Both the position numbers and the translations under genes were made by a program. From assembly GCA_913031575.1 (NCBI GenBank), contig CAJWEV010000010.1, forward strand, positions 1-54,526: a stretch of DNA of 54,526 nucleotides. Direction: 5' to 3'. Positions 44,073 to 52,862 of this stretch are shown here, piece after piece (position 1 is the stretch's first letter; each line of letters begins with the position of its first letter). Below the pieces are notes generated by a model. The model had not been told where the DNA came from. It did not search any database and saw only the letters and a list, made by a program, of their open reading frames with translations. This stretch comes from an uncultured Halieaceae bacterium (lineage in GTDB: Bacteria > Pseudomonadota > Gammaproteobacteria > Pseudomonadales > Halieaceae).

Positions 44073-45709
44073 CAGCGCGCATCCTGCCAGTTTTGAGCAC
44101 GGATGAGCGCCCTGCTCACCGTCAGACCAACGCCCAAACGATCGTTTAGCCTTAGCAAGGTGGGCTGATTCATAACACCATCTATTTTTAACCCCGCAGC
44201 TTCCTGAAATAGCCGTACCCGAGCTTCAAGCGCAGGACCGAACTGAGTGATCTCGTTGAGCTCCATCCCATCAAGCGTCGCAAACATTTGCGCTACCTGA
44301 GTGACCGCGGCACCCGAATCACCGAGAGAAAGCGTGCCTTCCCAGCCGGCGGGTGCCTGCCAGAAAAATCGATACGCTCCTGTCCAGGCGTCGGCAATGT
44401 CGGCCAGCGGCACCCACTGCAAACCCTGATCTGTCCAAACAACCGCATCAGATCCGTCGATCTGAAATACAAGGACACTCGCGAAAAATTTATCCTGAGT
44501 GACGATTTCTAGCAGGACCGGTCGATTAAGCGAAGCTAACTCATCCCAAACTTTTGCAGACCCAACAGTACATGAAAGGCGCGTAATCTTTGGTGGTGGG
44601 CACAGCGATCTGGGGGCCGGTAGGTCCGTTGCCGCCATCCAAAGTTTTGCCAACCCTTCGGATTCACTAAATTCCCATTGAGGGCTTGCAGGCGCTGTAA
44701 ATGCCTGTGTAGTAGGCTCATTTAGGTCTGCTACACCTGGCATATTTGCCGATGTCGGATTTTCAATATCCTCGGCACTCATAATATCGACGGGTACCTT
44801 ACCCATGTAAGCGAGCATTGAACCGACGAGGACTAGCATCATCAAAGCAAGCGACCACCAACTTACACGACTAAACGACAGCCCCTCGCTGTGGCTCTCG
44901 ACAAACACCTCTCTCGCAGCCGAGCGGACCAGGGCGCGGCTAACGCGCTCTCTCTTTTGGCCGTAGGCCCCTAATAAGGCTCGATCGCACAACACATTAA
45001 TTAAACGCGGAATACCCCGCGTGAGGCGGTAAACTTGCTTCACTGCTGACATATCAAACAAACGTCGATCACCCTTTAAACCGCCTACCTCTAGGCGGTG
45101 TCGGATGTAGGCACTGGTCTCGTCGAGATTGAGTGGCTTCAGGTTATAGCGGGCGGTAATCCTTTGATTGAGCTGACGCAATTCGGGCCGAGCTAGCTTA
45201 TCCGACAACTCTGGCTGTCCGATGAGAATAATCTGGAGCAATTTCTCGTCGTTGGTCTCCAGATTCGTCAGCAGGCGTATCTGTTCGAGAACATCAAAGT
45301 CGAGATGTTGTGCCTCGTCGATCATGAGCACTGTCTTTCGCCCGCGATCGTAATTCTCAAGAAGATAGCTATGCAAAGCGTCGGTCAGTGCTTTTAGGCT
45401 GTGGGTTTCCCGAGGGTAGTCGATACCTAGTTCATCACACGCACTGGCCAATAACTCAACGGCACTTAAAGCCGGATTCAAAATGATGGCTAAATCAGTG
45501 GTGTCAGGTAACTGCTCTAGCAAGCATCGGTTAACCGTTGTTTTCCCTGTGCCGACCTCGCCGGTAAGCAAAATGAAACCACCACCCCCGCTAATCCCGT
45601 AAAGTAGATGAGCAAGAGCGTCGCGGTGCCGCTGACTCATGAAAAGGTAGCGCGGGTTAACAGCGATAGAGAATGGCGCTTCGTTGAGTCCAAAGTGTTG
45701 GTAATACAT
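44072..45709 (-). CDS. gspA: GspA/ExeA AAA ATPase with peptidoglycan-binding domain
   Basis: About 545 residues from ATG 45709 (MYYQHFGLNEAPFSIAVNPR, the standard start of ExeA proteins); the frame is open to 45820 without support. AAA domain with Walker A LLTGEVGTGKTTVNR and Walker B VLMIDEAQHLD. One transmembrane helix at about residues 285-305 (WWSLALMMLVLVGSMLAYMG). A periplasmic part ends in a peptidoglycan-binding repeat (VRLFQEAAGLKIDGVMNQPT). It works with GspB to open a path through the wall for secretin multimers. Confidence 0.9.
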   Translation of the reverse strand: MYYQHFGLNEAPFSIAVNPRYLFMSQRHRDALAHLLYGISGGGGFILLTGEVGTGKTTVNRCLLEQLPDTTDLAIILNPALSAVELLASACDELGIDYPRETHSLKALTDALHSYLLENYDRGRKTVLMIDEAQHLDFDVLEQIRLLTNLETNDEKLLQIILIGQPELSDKLARPELRQLNQRITARYNLKPLNLDETSAYIRHRLEVGGLKGDRRLFDMSAVKQVYRLTRGIPRLINVLCDRALLGAYGQKRERVSRALVRSAAREVFVESHSEGLSFSRVSWWSLALMMLVLVGSMLAYMGKVPVDIMSAEDIENPTSANMPGVADLNEPTTQAFTAPASPQWEFSESEGLAKLWMAATDLPAPRSLCPPPKITRLSCTVGSAKVWDELASLNRPVLLEIVTQDKFFASVLVFQIDGSDAVVWTDQGLQWVPLADIADAWTGAYRFFWQAPAGWEGTLSLGDSGAAVTQVAQMFATLDGMELNEITQFGPALEARVRLFQEAAGLKIDGVMNQPTLLRLNDRLGVGLTVSRALIRAQNWQDAR

Positions 45710-45818
45710 ACGAGGCTGCCACAAATTCCGTACCGACATTATGCACGGGCAAAACCACGATGAATACGCGGAATCATGCCGTGTTTGCTTGCTGGCTAAA
45801 AAAACATACTGTAAGTTC

Positions 45819-45830
45819 AAATTCGAATTT
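45819..45830. repeat. 12-base palindrome upstream of the FMN protein gene
   Basis: AAATTCGAATTT is a perfect palindrome 39 bases before the ATG at 45869, in the spacer shared with divergent gspA. It could be an operator. A single small palindrome in AT-rich DNA may also be chance. Confidence 0.25.
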
Positions 45831-45868
45831 TTATCAAACGCTCAGCCCTGCGTCATTAGGAGACTCTC

Positions 45869-46828
45869 ATGGCAGTACCATCAATTTTTAAAGACAATTT
45901 GTCGATTCCGGTCATTGGTGCACCCCTTTTCATCATTTCCAATCCGGATCTCGTCATCGCACAATGCAAGGCCGGTGTTATTGGTTCGTTCCCAGCGCTC
46001 AACGCGAGACCAGAACCCGCACTAGAAGAGTGGCTCGAGCGCATAACCTCAGAGCTGAAGGATCACGACAAGAACAATCCCGATAACAAAGCGGCGCCGT
46101 TCGCAGTAAACCAAATCGTTCACGGCTCAAACGCTCGACTAAAGCACGACATGGATATGTGTGAAAAATATGAGGTGCCTATCATCATTACATCGCTGGG
46201 TGCTAAACAATGGGTGAACGATCAAGTTCATGGTTGGGGCGGCATCGTCATCCACGACATCATTAACAACCGATTTGCTAAAAGCGCCATTAGTAAAGGC
46301 GCAGACGGTCTGATCGCAGTCGCTGCCGGTGCCGGCGGCCACGCAGGTCAGCTGTCACCGTTTGCGTTGATTCAAGAAATTCGCGAGTGGTTCGACGGAC
46401 CACTTCTGCTCTCAGGCTCTATGGCAACGGGTGACTCTGTCCTGGCGGCTCAAGCAATGGGTGCTGATATGGGCTACATTGGCTCAGCTTTTATCGCTAC
46501 TGAAGAGGCCAACGCGGACGAGGGCTACAAGCAAGCTATTGTTGACTGTGGAGCTGACGACATCGTCTACAGCAGTCTCTTCACAGGCGTCCATGGCAAT
46601 TACCTGAAGCCGTCAATTGAAAACGCTGGCCTCGATCCCAACAACCTGCCAGAGAGTGATCCCACCAAGATGGACTTTGGGTCAGGTGGCAACACCGATG
46701 CGAAAGCGTGGAAGGACATTTGGGGCTCTGGGCAAGGCATTGGAGCGGTAAAAGCGCGCGAGACAGCAGGCGAATACATCGCCACTCTGGTTGAGCAGTA
46801 CAACGCGGCAAAGGCACGGATTCTTTAA
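45869..46828 (+). CDS. Nitronate monooxygenase-family FMN protein
   Basis: TIM-barrel FMN protein of 319 residues related to 2-nitropropane dioxygenase. Family segments are PVIGAPLFIISNPDLVIAQC at the start, GADGLIAVAAGAGGHAG, which holds FMN phosphate, LLSGSMATGDSVLAAQAMGA, and GYIGSAFIATEEA. A strong AGGAG lies seven bases before the ATG. The family includes oxygenases of nitronates and unrelated reductases (FabK-like), so the reaction is open. It is two bases from the following HMG-CoA reductase gene, an operon that hints at an acyl-CoA or isoprenoid-linked role. Confidence 0.85.
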   Translation: MAVPSIFKDNLSIPVIGAPLFIISNPDLVIAQCKAGVIGSFPALNARPEPALEEWLERITSELKDHDKNNPDNKAAPFAVNQIVHGSNARLKHDMDMCEKYEVPIIITSLGAKQWVNDQVHGWGGIVIHDIINNRFAKSAISKGADGLIAVAAGAGGHAGQLSPFALIQEIREWFDGPLLLSGSMATGDSVLAAQAMGADMGYIGSAFIATEEANADEGYKQAIVDCGADDIVYSSLFTGVHGNYLKPSIENAGLDPNNLPESDPTKMDFGSGGNTDAKAWKDIWGSGQGIGAVKARETAGEYIATLVEQYNAAKARIL

Positions 46829-46830
46829 TT

Positions 46831-48027
46831 ATGAGCGGCCAACGCGCAAAAATTCCTCGTTCGAACGAGGACGACTACAGCGAAGATATCATTGCTGAAC
46901 GTCAAGCGTTTATCGAAGCCCAAACGGGAGCGAAGTTACACCACACCAAGCAATTCTCATATGACCCGCATGTCATGTCCGGAAATATCGAGAACATTTG
47001 GGGAGTTTCCCAGATCCCTATCGGGATCGCAGGACCGCTTCTCGTAGACGGTGAATATGCTAACGGTGAGTTTTTTGTCCCTATGGCGACCGTTGAGGGC
47101 ACCATGCTGGCAAGCTACAACCGAGGGATGAAGGTAATTCGTGAGTCTGGCGGTGTGAAAACCACTGTCTCTGCTGAATCGATGCAAAGAGCGCCCTTAT
47201 TCATTTTTAGCGATGCACGAGAAGCGCGGGACTTCCAGTTGTGGCTGCGAGCCAACGTCGACGCGATCAGAGAGCAGGCAGAGAGCACAACCTCTGTAGG
47301 AAAACTGCTCGAAATCGAGAATTACCACACGCATAACTTTGTGGCGTGTCGCTTCGACTACTCGACCGGTGATGCTGCGGGTCAGAATATGACCAGCCGT
47401 GCCACTTTTTTTGCTTGTGAATGGATACGTAAAAACTACCCAGGAGCCATGCGTAATTACATGCTGTCGGGCAACTGGGACACTGAGAAAAAGACATCAG
47501 CCGTCAACATGTTGAAAGGTCGGGGACGTCGGGTTACGGCTGAAGTTACGATTCCGCGTAAGGTCCTGATGGACAACCTTCGCATCACGCCTGAGCAGAT
47601 GCAGTATGGCTATCAGATAACGACGCTGTCCGCGTTGACGACCTCAAGCTCCAACAATGCAAGTCACCCAGCCAATGGCTTGGCAGCCCTCTACGCGGCC
47701 ACCGGTCAGGACTTGGCCAACATTGGTGAGTCCAACCAGTGCACGGTGTATCAACGTATGACGCGTGAAGGCGATCACTATTTCTCGATCACTCTGCCCT
47801 CTATTATCATGGCCAGCTACGGCGGTGGCACTAATCTTCCAACACAGCGAGAATGCCTTGAGATGATGGATTGCTTTGGCGAGGATCGCGCTCTCAAGCT
47901 TTGTGAAATCGCAGCGGGGCTTGTTGTTGCGGGCGAGTTGTCACTGGCAGCGGCAACCCGAGTCGACAAAACAACACGAACCAATGAATGGGTCGATGCG
48001 CACGAGAGGCTCGGTCGAAACCGTTAA
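46831..48027 (+). CDS. Class I-like hydroxymethylglutaryl-CoA reductase
   Basis: 398-residue HMG-CoA reductase homologue. Visible class I signatures: PMATVEGTMLASYNRG with Glu89, GDAAGQNM (180-187) of the NADPH site, KKTSAVNMLKGRGRRV with Lys220, ATGQDLANIGES with Asp294, and YGGGTNLPTQRECLEM. By alignment in my head these match the human residues Glu559, Lys691 and Asp767. The catalytic His near the end is probably His391 in DAHERLGRN, but the surrounding residues differ from SHM..NRS. Class I enzymes make mevalonate in archaea and eukaryotes. Most gammaproteobacteria use the MEP route, so the role here is unclear. It is co-transcribed with the FMN protein. Confidence 0.85.
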   Translation: MSGQRAKIPRSNEDDYSEDIIAERQAFIEAQTGAKLHHTKQFSYDPHVMSGNIENIWGVSQIPIGIAGPLLVDGEYANGEFFVPMATVEGTMLASYNRGMKVIRESGGVKTTVSAESMQRAPLFIFSDAREARDFQLWLRANVDAIREQAESTTSVGKLLEIENYHTHNFVACRFDYSTGDAAGQNMTSRATFFACEWIRKNYPGAMRNYMLSGNWDTEKKTSAVNMLKGRGRRVTAEVTIPRKVLMDNLRITPEQMQYGYQITTLSALTTSSSNNASHPANGLAALYAATGQDLANIGESNQCTVYQRMTREGDHYFSITLPSIIMASYGGGTNLPTQRECLEMMDCFGEDRALKLCEIAAGLVVAGELSLAAATRVDKTTRTNEWVDAHERLGRNR

Positions 48028-48089
48028 TCGTTACGTTAGCGGTGGTACCTAAACACCTTGGTGTGATTAGATTCCCTCAGGGTGTTTTT

Positions 48090-48518
48090 ATGAAGCGCAA
48101 CATGATGAGGAATACAAAGAACGGAGGAATGACGCTCGTAGAATTGCTGATCGTTGTGGCCATCGTCGCCATTCTCGCCAGTATTACTTTTCCCTCATGG
48201 AACTCACAGGTCCTAAAAGCGCGTCGCGCCGACGCGAAGAACACATTGATGTTTGTGCTAGCAGAACAAGAAAAATATCGCGCGGATAATGGAAGCTATG
48301 CATCGAATATGAGTGCCTTGGGACTGAGCACTTATAACTCAAGCTCACGTGATTACTACAACGTGTCGATTGTCTCGAGCAGTGCTTCAGCGTTTGTTGC
48401 CAGCGCTGCGCCAAACACCAATAGTGAACAGCACGGAGATGGTTGCGGGACCTTTGCTGTCAACCAATTAGGACCCGATGATTCAAGCGGCTACGCTTCC
48501 ATTGCGGATTGCTGGTAA
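48090..48518 (+). CDS. Type IV pilin (PilE-like)
   Basis: Prepilin of 142 residues. Cleavage and methylation site GGMTLVELLIVVAIVAILAS: prepilin peptidase cuts after Gly, leaving Met-Thr-Leu-Val-Glu with Glu5. One hydrophobic helix, then KARRADAKNTLMFVLAEQEKYRADNGSYAS, typical of PilE minor or major pilins, and a C-terminal loop closed by two cysteines (GDGCGTF ... IADCW). ATG 48090 has AGGG upstream. The frame is open to 47988 inside the reductase gene, without support. It stands apart from any pilus operon visible here. Confidence 0.88.
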   Translation: MKRNMMRNTKNGGMTLVELLIVVAIVAILASITFPSWNSQVLKARRADAKNTLMFVLAEQEKYRADNGSYASNMSALGLSTYNSSSRDYYNVSIVSSSASAFVASAAPNTNSEQHGDGCGTFAVNQLGPDDSSGYASIADCW

Positions 48519-48537
48519 GCGCATTAGCTAGCGCTTA
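48516..48537 (+). terminator. Hairpin at the end of the pilin gene
   Basis: TAAGCGC (48516-48522, including the stop codon) pairs with GCGCTTA (48531-48537). No T-run follows, so Rho-independent termination is doubtful; it may protect the pilin mRNA 3' end. Confidence 0.35.
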
Positions 48538-48615
48538 ATTCACTCGAAGATTAGTAGCACTTGCTTGAATTGTGATCACCCCATCAATAAAACGGGTAAA
48601 CTCGACGTTTTCGAC

Positions 48616-49161
48616 ATGGAACAAATCGTGAAGCGCTTCATCACTGCACTAATTACTGTCAGCTCCCTCCTCACTCTGGGCGCTCATGCTGCGGGCAAAA
48701 ATAATGTGGTTGCCGTGAACCCGCCCGTGCCCGCACCAAATTGGACACTACCGGCGATTCAGAATGCCGAGGGCGACCTGTCCATGTCCGATTTCCGAGG
48801 AAAGATTACGTATGTTGATTTCTGGGCGTCCTGGTGCGGCCCTTGTCGTTTGTCGCTTCCTGCCCTCAATAGCCTAAATGAGGCATTTTCTGAGGACCCC
48901 GTACAGTTTCTCGCGATCAGTATTGATGTCGTTGAAGAAGATGCATGGGATTTTCTGAAACGATACGCAGTGAATTATCCCGTTGTTATCGATATTGAGG
49001 GTGACATAGCGCGCCTATTCGCGGTTGATGGCATGCCATCAGGCTACCTTGTGGACGCATTGGGACGTGTTAGGGAGATCCACATTGGATTCAAGCGCGG
49101 TGATGAGCTGAAGCTTGCCGAAAGCATAAAAAAAATGCTCGCGGAAATGGACGCTAGTTGA
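48616..49161 (+). CDS. TlpA/ResA-like thioredoxin-fold protein, exported
   Basis: Membrane-anchored or periplasmic thiol-disulfide protein of about 181 residues. Hydrophobic N-terminus FITALITVSSLLTLGAHA, then the AhpC/TSA-Redoxin domain with active site DFWASWCGPC and cis-Pro segment GMPSGYLVD. The start is uncertain: ATG 48616 or GTG 48628 (MKRFITALIT), the latter giving a more usual signal peptide. It lies between a pilin with a C-terminal disulfide and a DCC-type thiol protein. Reductant for cytochrome maturation or other periplasmic thiols is the family role. Confidence 0.87.
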   Translation: MEQIVKRFITALITVSSLLTLGAHAAGKNNVVAVNPPVPAPNWTLPAIQNAEGDLSMSDFRGKITYVDFWASWCGPCRLSLPALNSLNEAFSEDPVQFLAISIDVVEEDAWDFLKRYAVNYPVVIDIEGDIARLFAVDGMPSGYLVDALGRVREIHIGFKRGDELKLAESIKKMLAEMDAS

Positions 49162-49225
49162 GCAATGTAGGTTTTCGCGCCTCCAAGGCTCTACGATGTT
49201 TCAAGAAATAGCCCTGGGATCAATA

Positions 49226-49591
49226 ATGACTAAGGATATCCTTTATTACGACGGTGCCTGTCCTTTGTGTGCGCGAGAAATGAAGCATCTCGCCAAACTA
49301 AAGCGTGACGGTTTGGATTTGGTTGACATCCACCAGACCGATATCACCCACGAGATGCCTTCTAAGGAAGACTTGCTGCTAACTTTACACCTCAAACGAG
49401 GTGATGAATGGGTGATAGGTGCCGACGCAAATGTTGCCGCTTGGCAGCATACCCAATTTGGGATGCTGTGGACTTGGCTGCGCTGGCCTGTCATTAAACA
49501 GATTGTGGACCCGGTCTACGCGTTCTGGGCTAAGCGACGCTATGACGGTCTGTATGGCGCATCGCCTAAGAAAACGAACTCTCACCAGTGA
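49226..49591 (+). CDS. DCC1-like thiol-disulfide oxidoreductase (DUF393)
   Basis: 121-residue protein with the DxxCPLC motif (YYDGACPLCAREM, residues 6-18) and a C-terminal W.AKRRY segment. Such proteins have a thioredoxin-like fold; function is little known. ATG 49226 has GGGA seven bases upstream; the frame is open from 49196. Its stop overlaps the GTG of the next gene by four bases, so the two are translated together. Confidence 0.87.
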   Translation: MTKDILYYDGACPLCAREMKHLAKLKRDGLDLVDIHQTDITHEMPSKEDLLLTLHLKRGDEWVIGADANVAAWQHTQFGMLWTWLRWPVIKQIVDPVYAFWAKRRYDGLYGASPKKTNSHQ

Positions 49592-50220
49592 TCGACAGGC
49601 AAGCGCTCTATTCATTGGACAAGCGCCAGCGCGTCGCACTAATTAACAGCCTTCCAGGATTTAAACCCGTTGTGCTTGTGGGTACGGTCAATGAGGAAAG
49701 CCGCACCAATGTTTGCGTAATCAACTCATGCTTCCACGTGGGCGCAGATCCCGCTCTTATGGGTATGATTATTAGGCCTGCGCCAGAAGGCACCGAGCGG
49801 CATACCCTCGAGAATATCCTCGCGACTAGGGCGTACTCGGTCAACGCAGTCACTCGCGCCATGGCGCAGCGTGCGCATCACACGTCCGCCAGATTTACCC
49901 GTGATCAATCAGAGTTCGACGCCTGTGGTTTCACGGAGCATTGGCATGAGGATTTCACAGCACCATTTGTCTCTGAATCCCCTCTGCAGTTAGGCCTTAA
50001 ATTGGCGGAATACCTACCACTAACCATCAACGGTACACACCTCATCATTGGTTCCATTGAGCTGGTTCACCTGCCCGATCATGCGAGGCGCGACGACGGA
50101 ACGCTGGATCTCAAAAGTATGGATATCGTCGCCGGCGTCGGTCTTGATGCATATCACGCTGTGAATACAGGCCAACGTTTCAGGTACGCGAAACCGGACA
50201 AGCCCCCAGAACTTATCTAA
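49588..50220 (+). CDS. Flavin-reductase-like domain protein
   Basis: 210-residue protein of the FMN-binding split-barrel flavin reductase-like family. LPGFKPVVLVGTVNEESRTNVCVINSCFH fits the FMN-binding opening, and RHTLENILATRAYSVNAVTR the second. The family includes flavin reductases and FMN proteins of unknown reaction. GTG start coupled to the DCC gene, suggesting a shared redox task. No partner monooxygenase lies next to it. Confidence 0.82.
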   Translation: MIDRQALYSLDKRQRVALINSLPGFKPVVLVGTVNEESRTNVCVINSCFHVGADPALMGMIIRPAPEGTERHTLENILATRAYSVNAVTRAMAQRAHHTSARFTRDQSEFDACGFTEHWHEDFTAPFVSESPLQLGLKLAEYLPLTINGTHLIIGSIELVHLPDHARRDDGTLDLKSMDIVAGVGLDAYHAVNTGQRFRYAKPDKPPELI

Positions 50221-50280
50221 AAGTCGCAGGTCTAATGTTTCTTCGGTAGGCTCTAACAAATCACGACTGGGGGCACATCA

Positions 50281-51123
50281 ATGAGTGAAGAAACGGCTGA
50301 CAACAAAGTCAATCCAATCATTCTCGCCATCCTTTTTGCAGGGATTTTGGCGACGTTAATGTTTATGCTGATGACCGGAAACTCTGGAAAGTCGGAAGTT
50401 ACCGAGCAAGTTAACGAAATAAAACCTCTTGAGATGGAGATGGTCCCGACTCCCAAGCCTGAGCCTATCGAAGAGGAGGTCGTTGTCCTCGAAGAAAAGG
50501 TTTTACCTGAGCGATCACCGGAGCCGACGGTTACTGAGGAAACTGCCGATACATATGCTCGGCAAACAATAGAAGCCGTCAATGGTGGCAACGCGCTCGC
50601 TCAATTCGTTGCTGGCGACTACATTGTGGAACGAGCGGTGGCTATTGTTGATGCGCTACGAAGGGGCGAAGTACCCTACAAGCTCCTGCCTGTTAGCCGT
50701 CCATCAAAGTCCTTCCCCATCATCGATGACGGACTCCGAGTGACAATGGATCCTTCTGGCTTCAGTCGTTATGACGGTTTTGCACAGTGGGTCAATGGCA
50801 TTGATGTTTTGGCTATCGTCGAACTACTCAACGATTACGAGCAAATCGCAACCGAAGCCCTGTCCCGTATGGGCGTAGGCGATTTTGGTATTCGCAGCGC
50901 AGTGCTCGCCGCAACTACCGAAATTTTAGCGACACCGATAGCGCACCAGAGTGCAGAGTTAATGAAACGCGAGGCAAATTGGGTCTATATGGATCCTGCG
51001 CTGGAGGCACTGAGCTCACTACAAAAGCAAGTCTTACGGATGGGTCCTGAAAACTCGGAAATCGTTCAGGCAAAGGCCAGGGAATTACGCGGAGCAGTAC
51101 TCGAAAGTGGCATGGGCAGCTAA
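50281..51123 (+). CDS. DUF3014 domain protein, membrane-anchored
   Basis: 280 residues: one N-terminal transmembrane helix (PIILAILFAGILATLMFMLM), an acidic proline-rich linker (about 45-90), then a DUF3014 domain with AGDYIVERAVAIVDALRRGE, VPYKLLPVSRPSKSFPII and DPSGFSRYDGFAQWV. The soluble part is probably periplasmic. Function unknown. GGGGG seven bases before ATG. It stands alone between the flavin gene and convergent recX. Confidence 0.85.
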   Translation: MSEETADNKVNPIILAILFAGILATLMFMLMTGNSGKSEVTEQVNEIKPLEMEMVPTPKPEPIEEEVVVLEEKVLPERSPEPTVTEETADTYARQTIEAVNGGNALAQFVAGDYIVERAVAIVDALRRGEVPYKLLPVSRPSKSFPIIDDGLRVTMDPSGFSRYDGFAQWVNGIDVLAIVELLNDYEQIATEALSRMGVGDFGIRSAVLAATTEILATPIAHQSAELMKREANWVYMDPALEALSSLQKQVLRMGPENSEIVQAKARELRGAVLESGMGS

Positions 51124-51150
51124 TTTTTGTTGAGATGCCTCGATTAGTCG

Positions 51151-51669
51151 TTACAAGTCCCGCTCACCCATCTCATGCGGTGTTGCCTCGAGCAAGTGCA
51201 TGAAGTGAGATGGCAAAAAGCCTCGAGATGCCATGAACCTCCCCCGCTTCGCCCGATCTCGTTGTTTACTGTCCCAATCTGATGGAAACGGCCTCCCTCC
51301 AAACTTACGCTCGTAAACCTCTTCTGCGAGTGCGAACCAGTCGATACCGTCGGGGAAGGCAGCGCTGACCGCGCTGTCGGGATCACAGCCCTTTTGTCGA
51401 AGTTCAAACGATAGCTTCTTGGGACCACAACCTCGGTTGACCAGCTGACGGGCCATGGAGGCCGCATACCGCTCATCGCTTAGCAGTCCATCCACGATCA
51501 AATCATCTACCACAGTGTGGTAAAGATCATCTCCCTCTAATCGCTCTCGAAAGCGTCGTTTGAGTTTGGCGATCATTTCCTGTGAGGAATGCTCACGCCG
51601 AGCCAGTAAATCCATTGCAGCTCGGCGTAAATCCGAGGAACACACCTCCACTGGCAGTTTATCCCTCAA
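51151..51669 (-). CDS. recX: Regulatory protein RecX
   Basis: Inhibitor of RecA filament growth and ATPase; up to 172 residues of three-helix repeats. [22 protein letters not shown] is the RecX signature, followed by [20 protein letters not shown] and [15 protein letters not shown]. The frame begins with TTG at 51669, overlapping the recA stop by 11 bases; GTG 51651 with GGGA upstream is an alternative. It is transcribed with recA, so SOS-induced. Confidence 0.93.
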   Translation of the reverse strand: MRDKLPVEVCSSDLRRAAMDLLARREHSSQEMIAKLKRRFRERLEGDDLYHTVVDDLIVDGLLSDERYAASMARQLVNRGCGPKKLSFELRQKGCDPDSAVSAAFPDGIDWFALAEEVYERKFGGRPFPSDWDSKQRDRAKRGRFMASRGFLPSHFMHLLEATPHEMGERDL

Positions 51670-52714
51670 CAGATACCTCGGCCGGAGCTGGATCTGGATC
51701 CGCGGCGGCTTCAGGTTCTGGTCCGGGCAAATTCATGGTCTGACGTCGAATCTCATCCTCAATCTCGGTTGCGAGCGCCGGATTATCGTCCAGGAACTTC
51801 GCAGCGTTTGCCTTGCCCTGACCGATCTTGTCACCCTTGTAGGCATACCAAGCGCCTGATTTATCGACAAGATTAAGCTTCACGCCCCAGTCGAGTACCT
51901 CACCCATGTGATAGATACCTGCGCCATACATAATCTGGAATTCGGCCTGTTTAAACGGCGGTGATACTTTGTTCTTCACCACCTTAACTCGGGTTTCATT
52001 GCCTACGATCTCGTCGCCCTCCTTAATCGCCCCAATACGGCGGATGTCGAGACGAACCGATGAGTAAAACTTGAGGGCGTTACCACCCGTCGTAGTCTCG
52101 GGACTGCCAAACATAACGCCAATCTTCATGCGAATCTGGTTGATGAAGATAACGAGACAGTTAGTTTGCTTGATGGCGCCCGTGAGCTTGCGCATTGCCT
52201 GGCTCAGCAGTCGTGCCTGAAGACCAACATGCGAATCACCCATATCGCCCTCGATTTCAGCTTTTGGTGTCAAGGCTGCGACCGAGTCGACAACCAGCAC
52301 GTCTACAGCACCTGATCTGACCAGCATTTCTGCCACTTCGAGTGCCTGTTCGCCGGTATCGGGCTGTGAGACAATTAAATCATCCATCTGTACGCTCAGT
52401 TTCTCAGCATACTGTGGGTCCAGGGCATGCTCAGCATCGACAAACGCAGCCGTACCGCCCATTTTTTGGGCTTCAGCGATGACCTGAAGCGTTAGTGTTG
52501 TTTTACCCGAGGACTCAGGACCATAGATCTCTACGATGCGTCCGCGCGGCAACCCGCCGATGCCCAGGGCAATGTCTAGACCGAGTGAGCCGGTGGATAT
52601 CGCGGGGATTGCGACGCGCTCCTGATCACCCATCCGCATGACGGTACCCTTTCCGAACTGACGTTCAATTTGCGCTAGAGCGGCATCCAAAGCCTTTTGC
52701 TTATTCGGGTCCAT
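51659..52714 (-). CDS. recA: Recombinase RecA
   Basis: Homologous-recombination and SOS coprotease ATPase of 351 residues. Walker [10 protein letters not shown], Walker [21 protein letters not shown], the L1/L2 DNA loops ([20 protein letters not shown], then [20 protein letters not shown]), and an acidic C-terminal tail. GGAG six bases before the ATG. A LexA box lies 25-40 bases upstream, overlapping the -10 region. recX follows in the same transcript. Confidence 0.98.
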   Translation of the reverse strand: MDPNKQKALDAALAQIERQFGKGTVMRMGDQERVAIPAISTGSLGLDIALGIGGLPRGRIVEIYGPESSGKTTLTLQVIAEAQKMGGTAAFVDAEHALDPQYAEKLSVQMDDLIVSQPDTGEQALEVAEMLVRSGAVDVLVVDSVAALTPKAEIEGDMGDSHVGLQARLLSQAMRKLTGAIKQTNCLVIFINQIRMKIGVMFGSPETTTGGNALKFYSSVRLDIRRIGAIKEGDEIVGNETRVKVVKNKVSPPFKQAEFQIMYGAGIYHMGEVLDWGVKLNLVDKSGAWYAYKGDKIGQGKANAAKFLDDNPALATEIEDEIRRQTMNLPGPEPEAAADPDPAPAEVSVEG

Positions 52715-52738
52715 GAGTTTCTCCGTAAAAATTAAGTA

Positions 52739-52754
52739 CTGTATATATAATCAG
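52739..52754 (-). promoter_or_regulatory. LexA (SOS) box upstream of recA
   Basis: CTGATTATATATACAG on the minus strand matches CTG-N10-CAG exactly with an AT-rich core close to the consensus. It overlaps a probable -10 TATATA that has TTGCAT 16 bases upstream. Confidence 0.9.
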
Positions 52755-52798
52755 TATTTTTTAATGCAATTGCAATGCAGTTTACGTGGCTTTTTCAC

Positions 52799-52845
52799 GG
52801 TTGAAATCAACCTATCTAATCCCCTGTCGCCTAAAGCGACAGGGG
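52799..52845. terminator. Strong hairpin between the isoaspartyl peptidase gene and the recA promoter
   Basis: CCCCTGTCGC (52821-52830) and GCGACAGGGG (52836-52845) form a perfect 10-base stem with loop CTAAA, 18 bases after the peptidase stop. No T-run follows on either strand. A smaller palindrome GGTTGAAATCAACC lies beside it at 52799-52812. It probably insulates recA from upstream transcription. Confidence 0.55.
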
Positions 52846-52862
52846 ATGTCATTAAAGCTCAC

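Noticed and set aside
47988-48089. Upstream extension of the pilin gene into the HMG-CoA reductase gene
   Set aside because: The prepilin leader and ribosome binding site point to ATG 48090; the extension would add an unlikely basic N-terminus.
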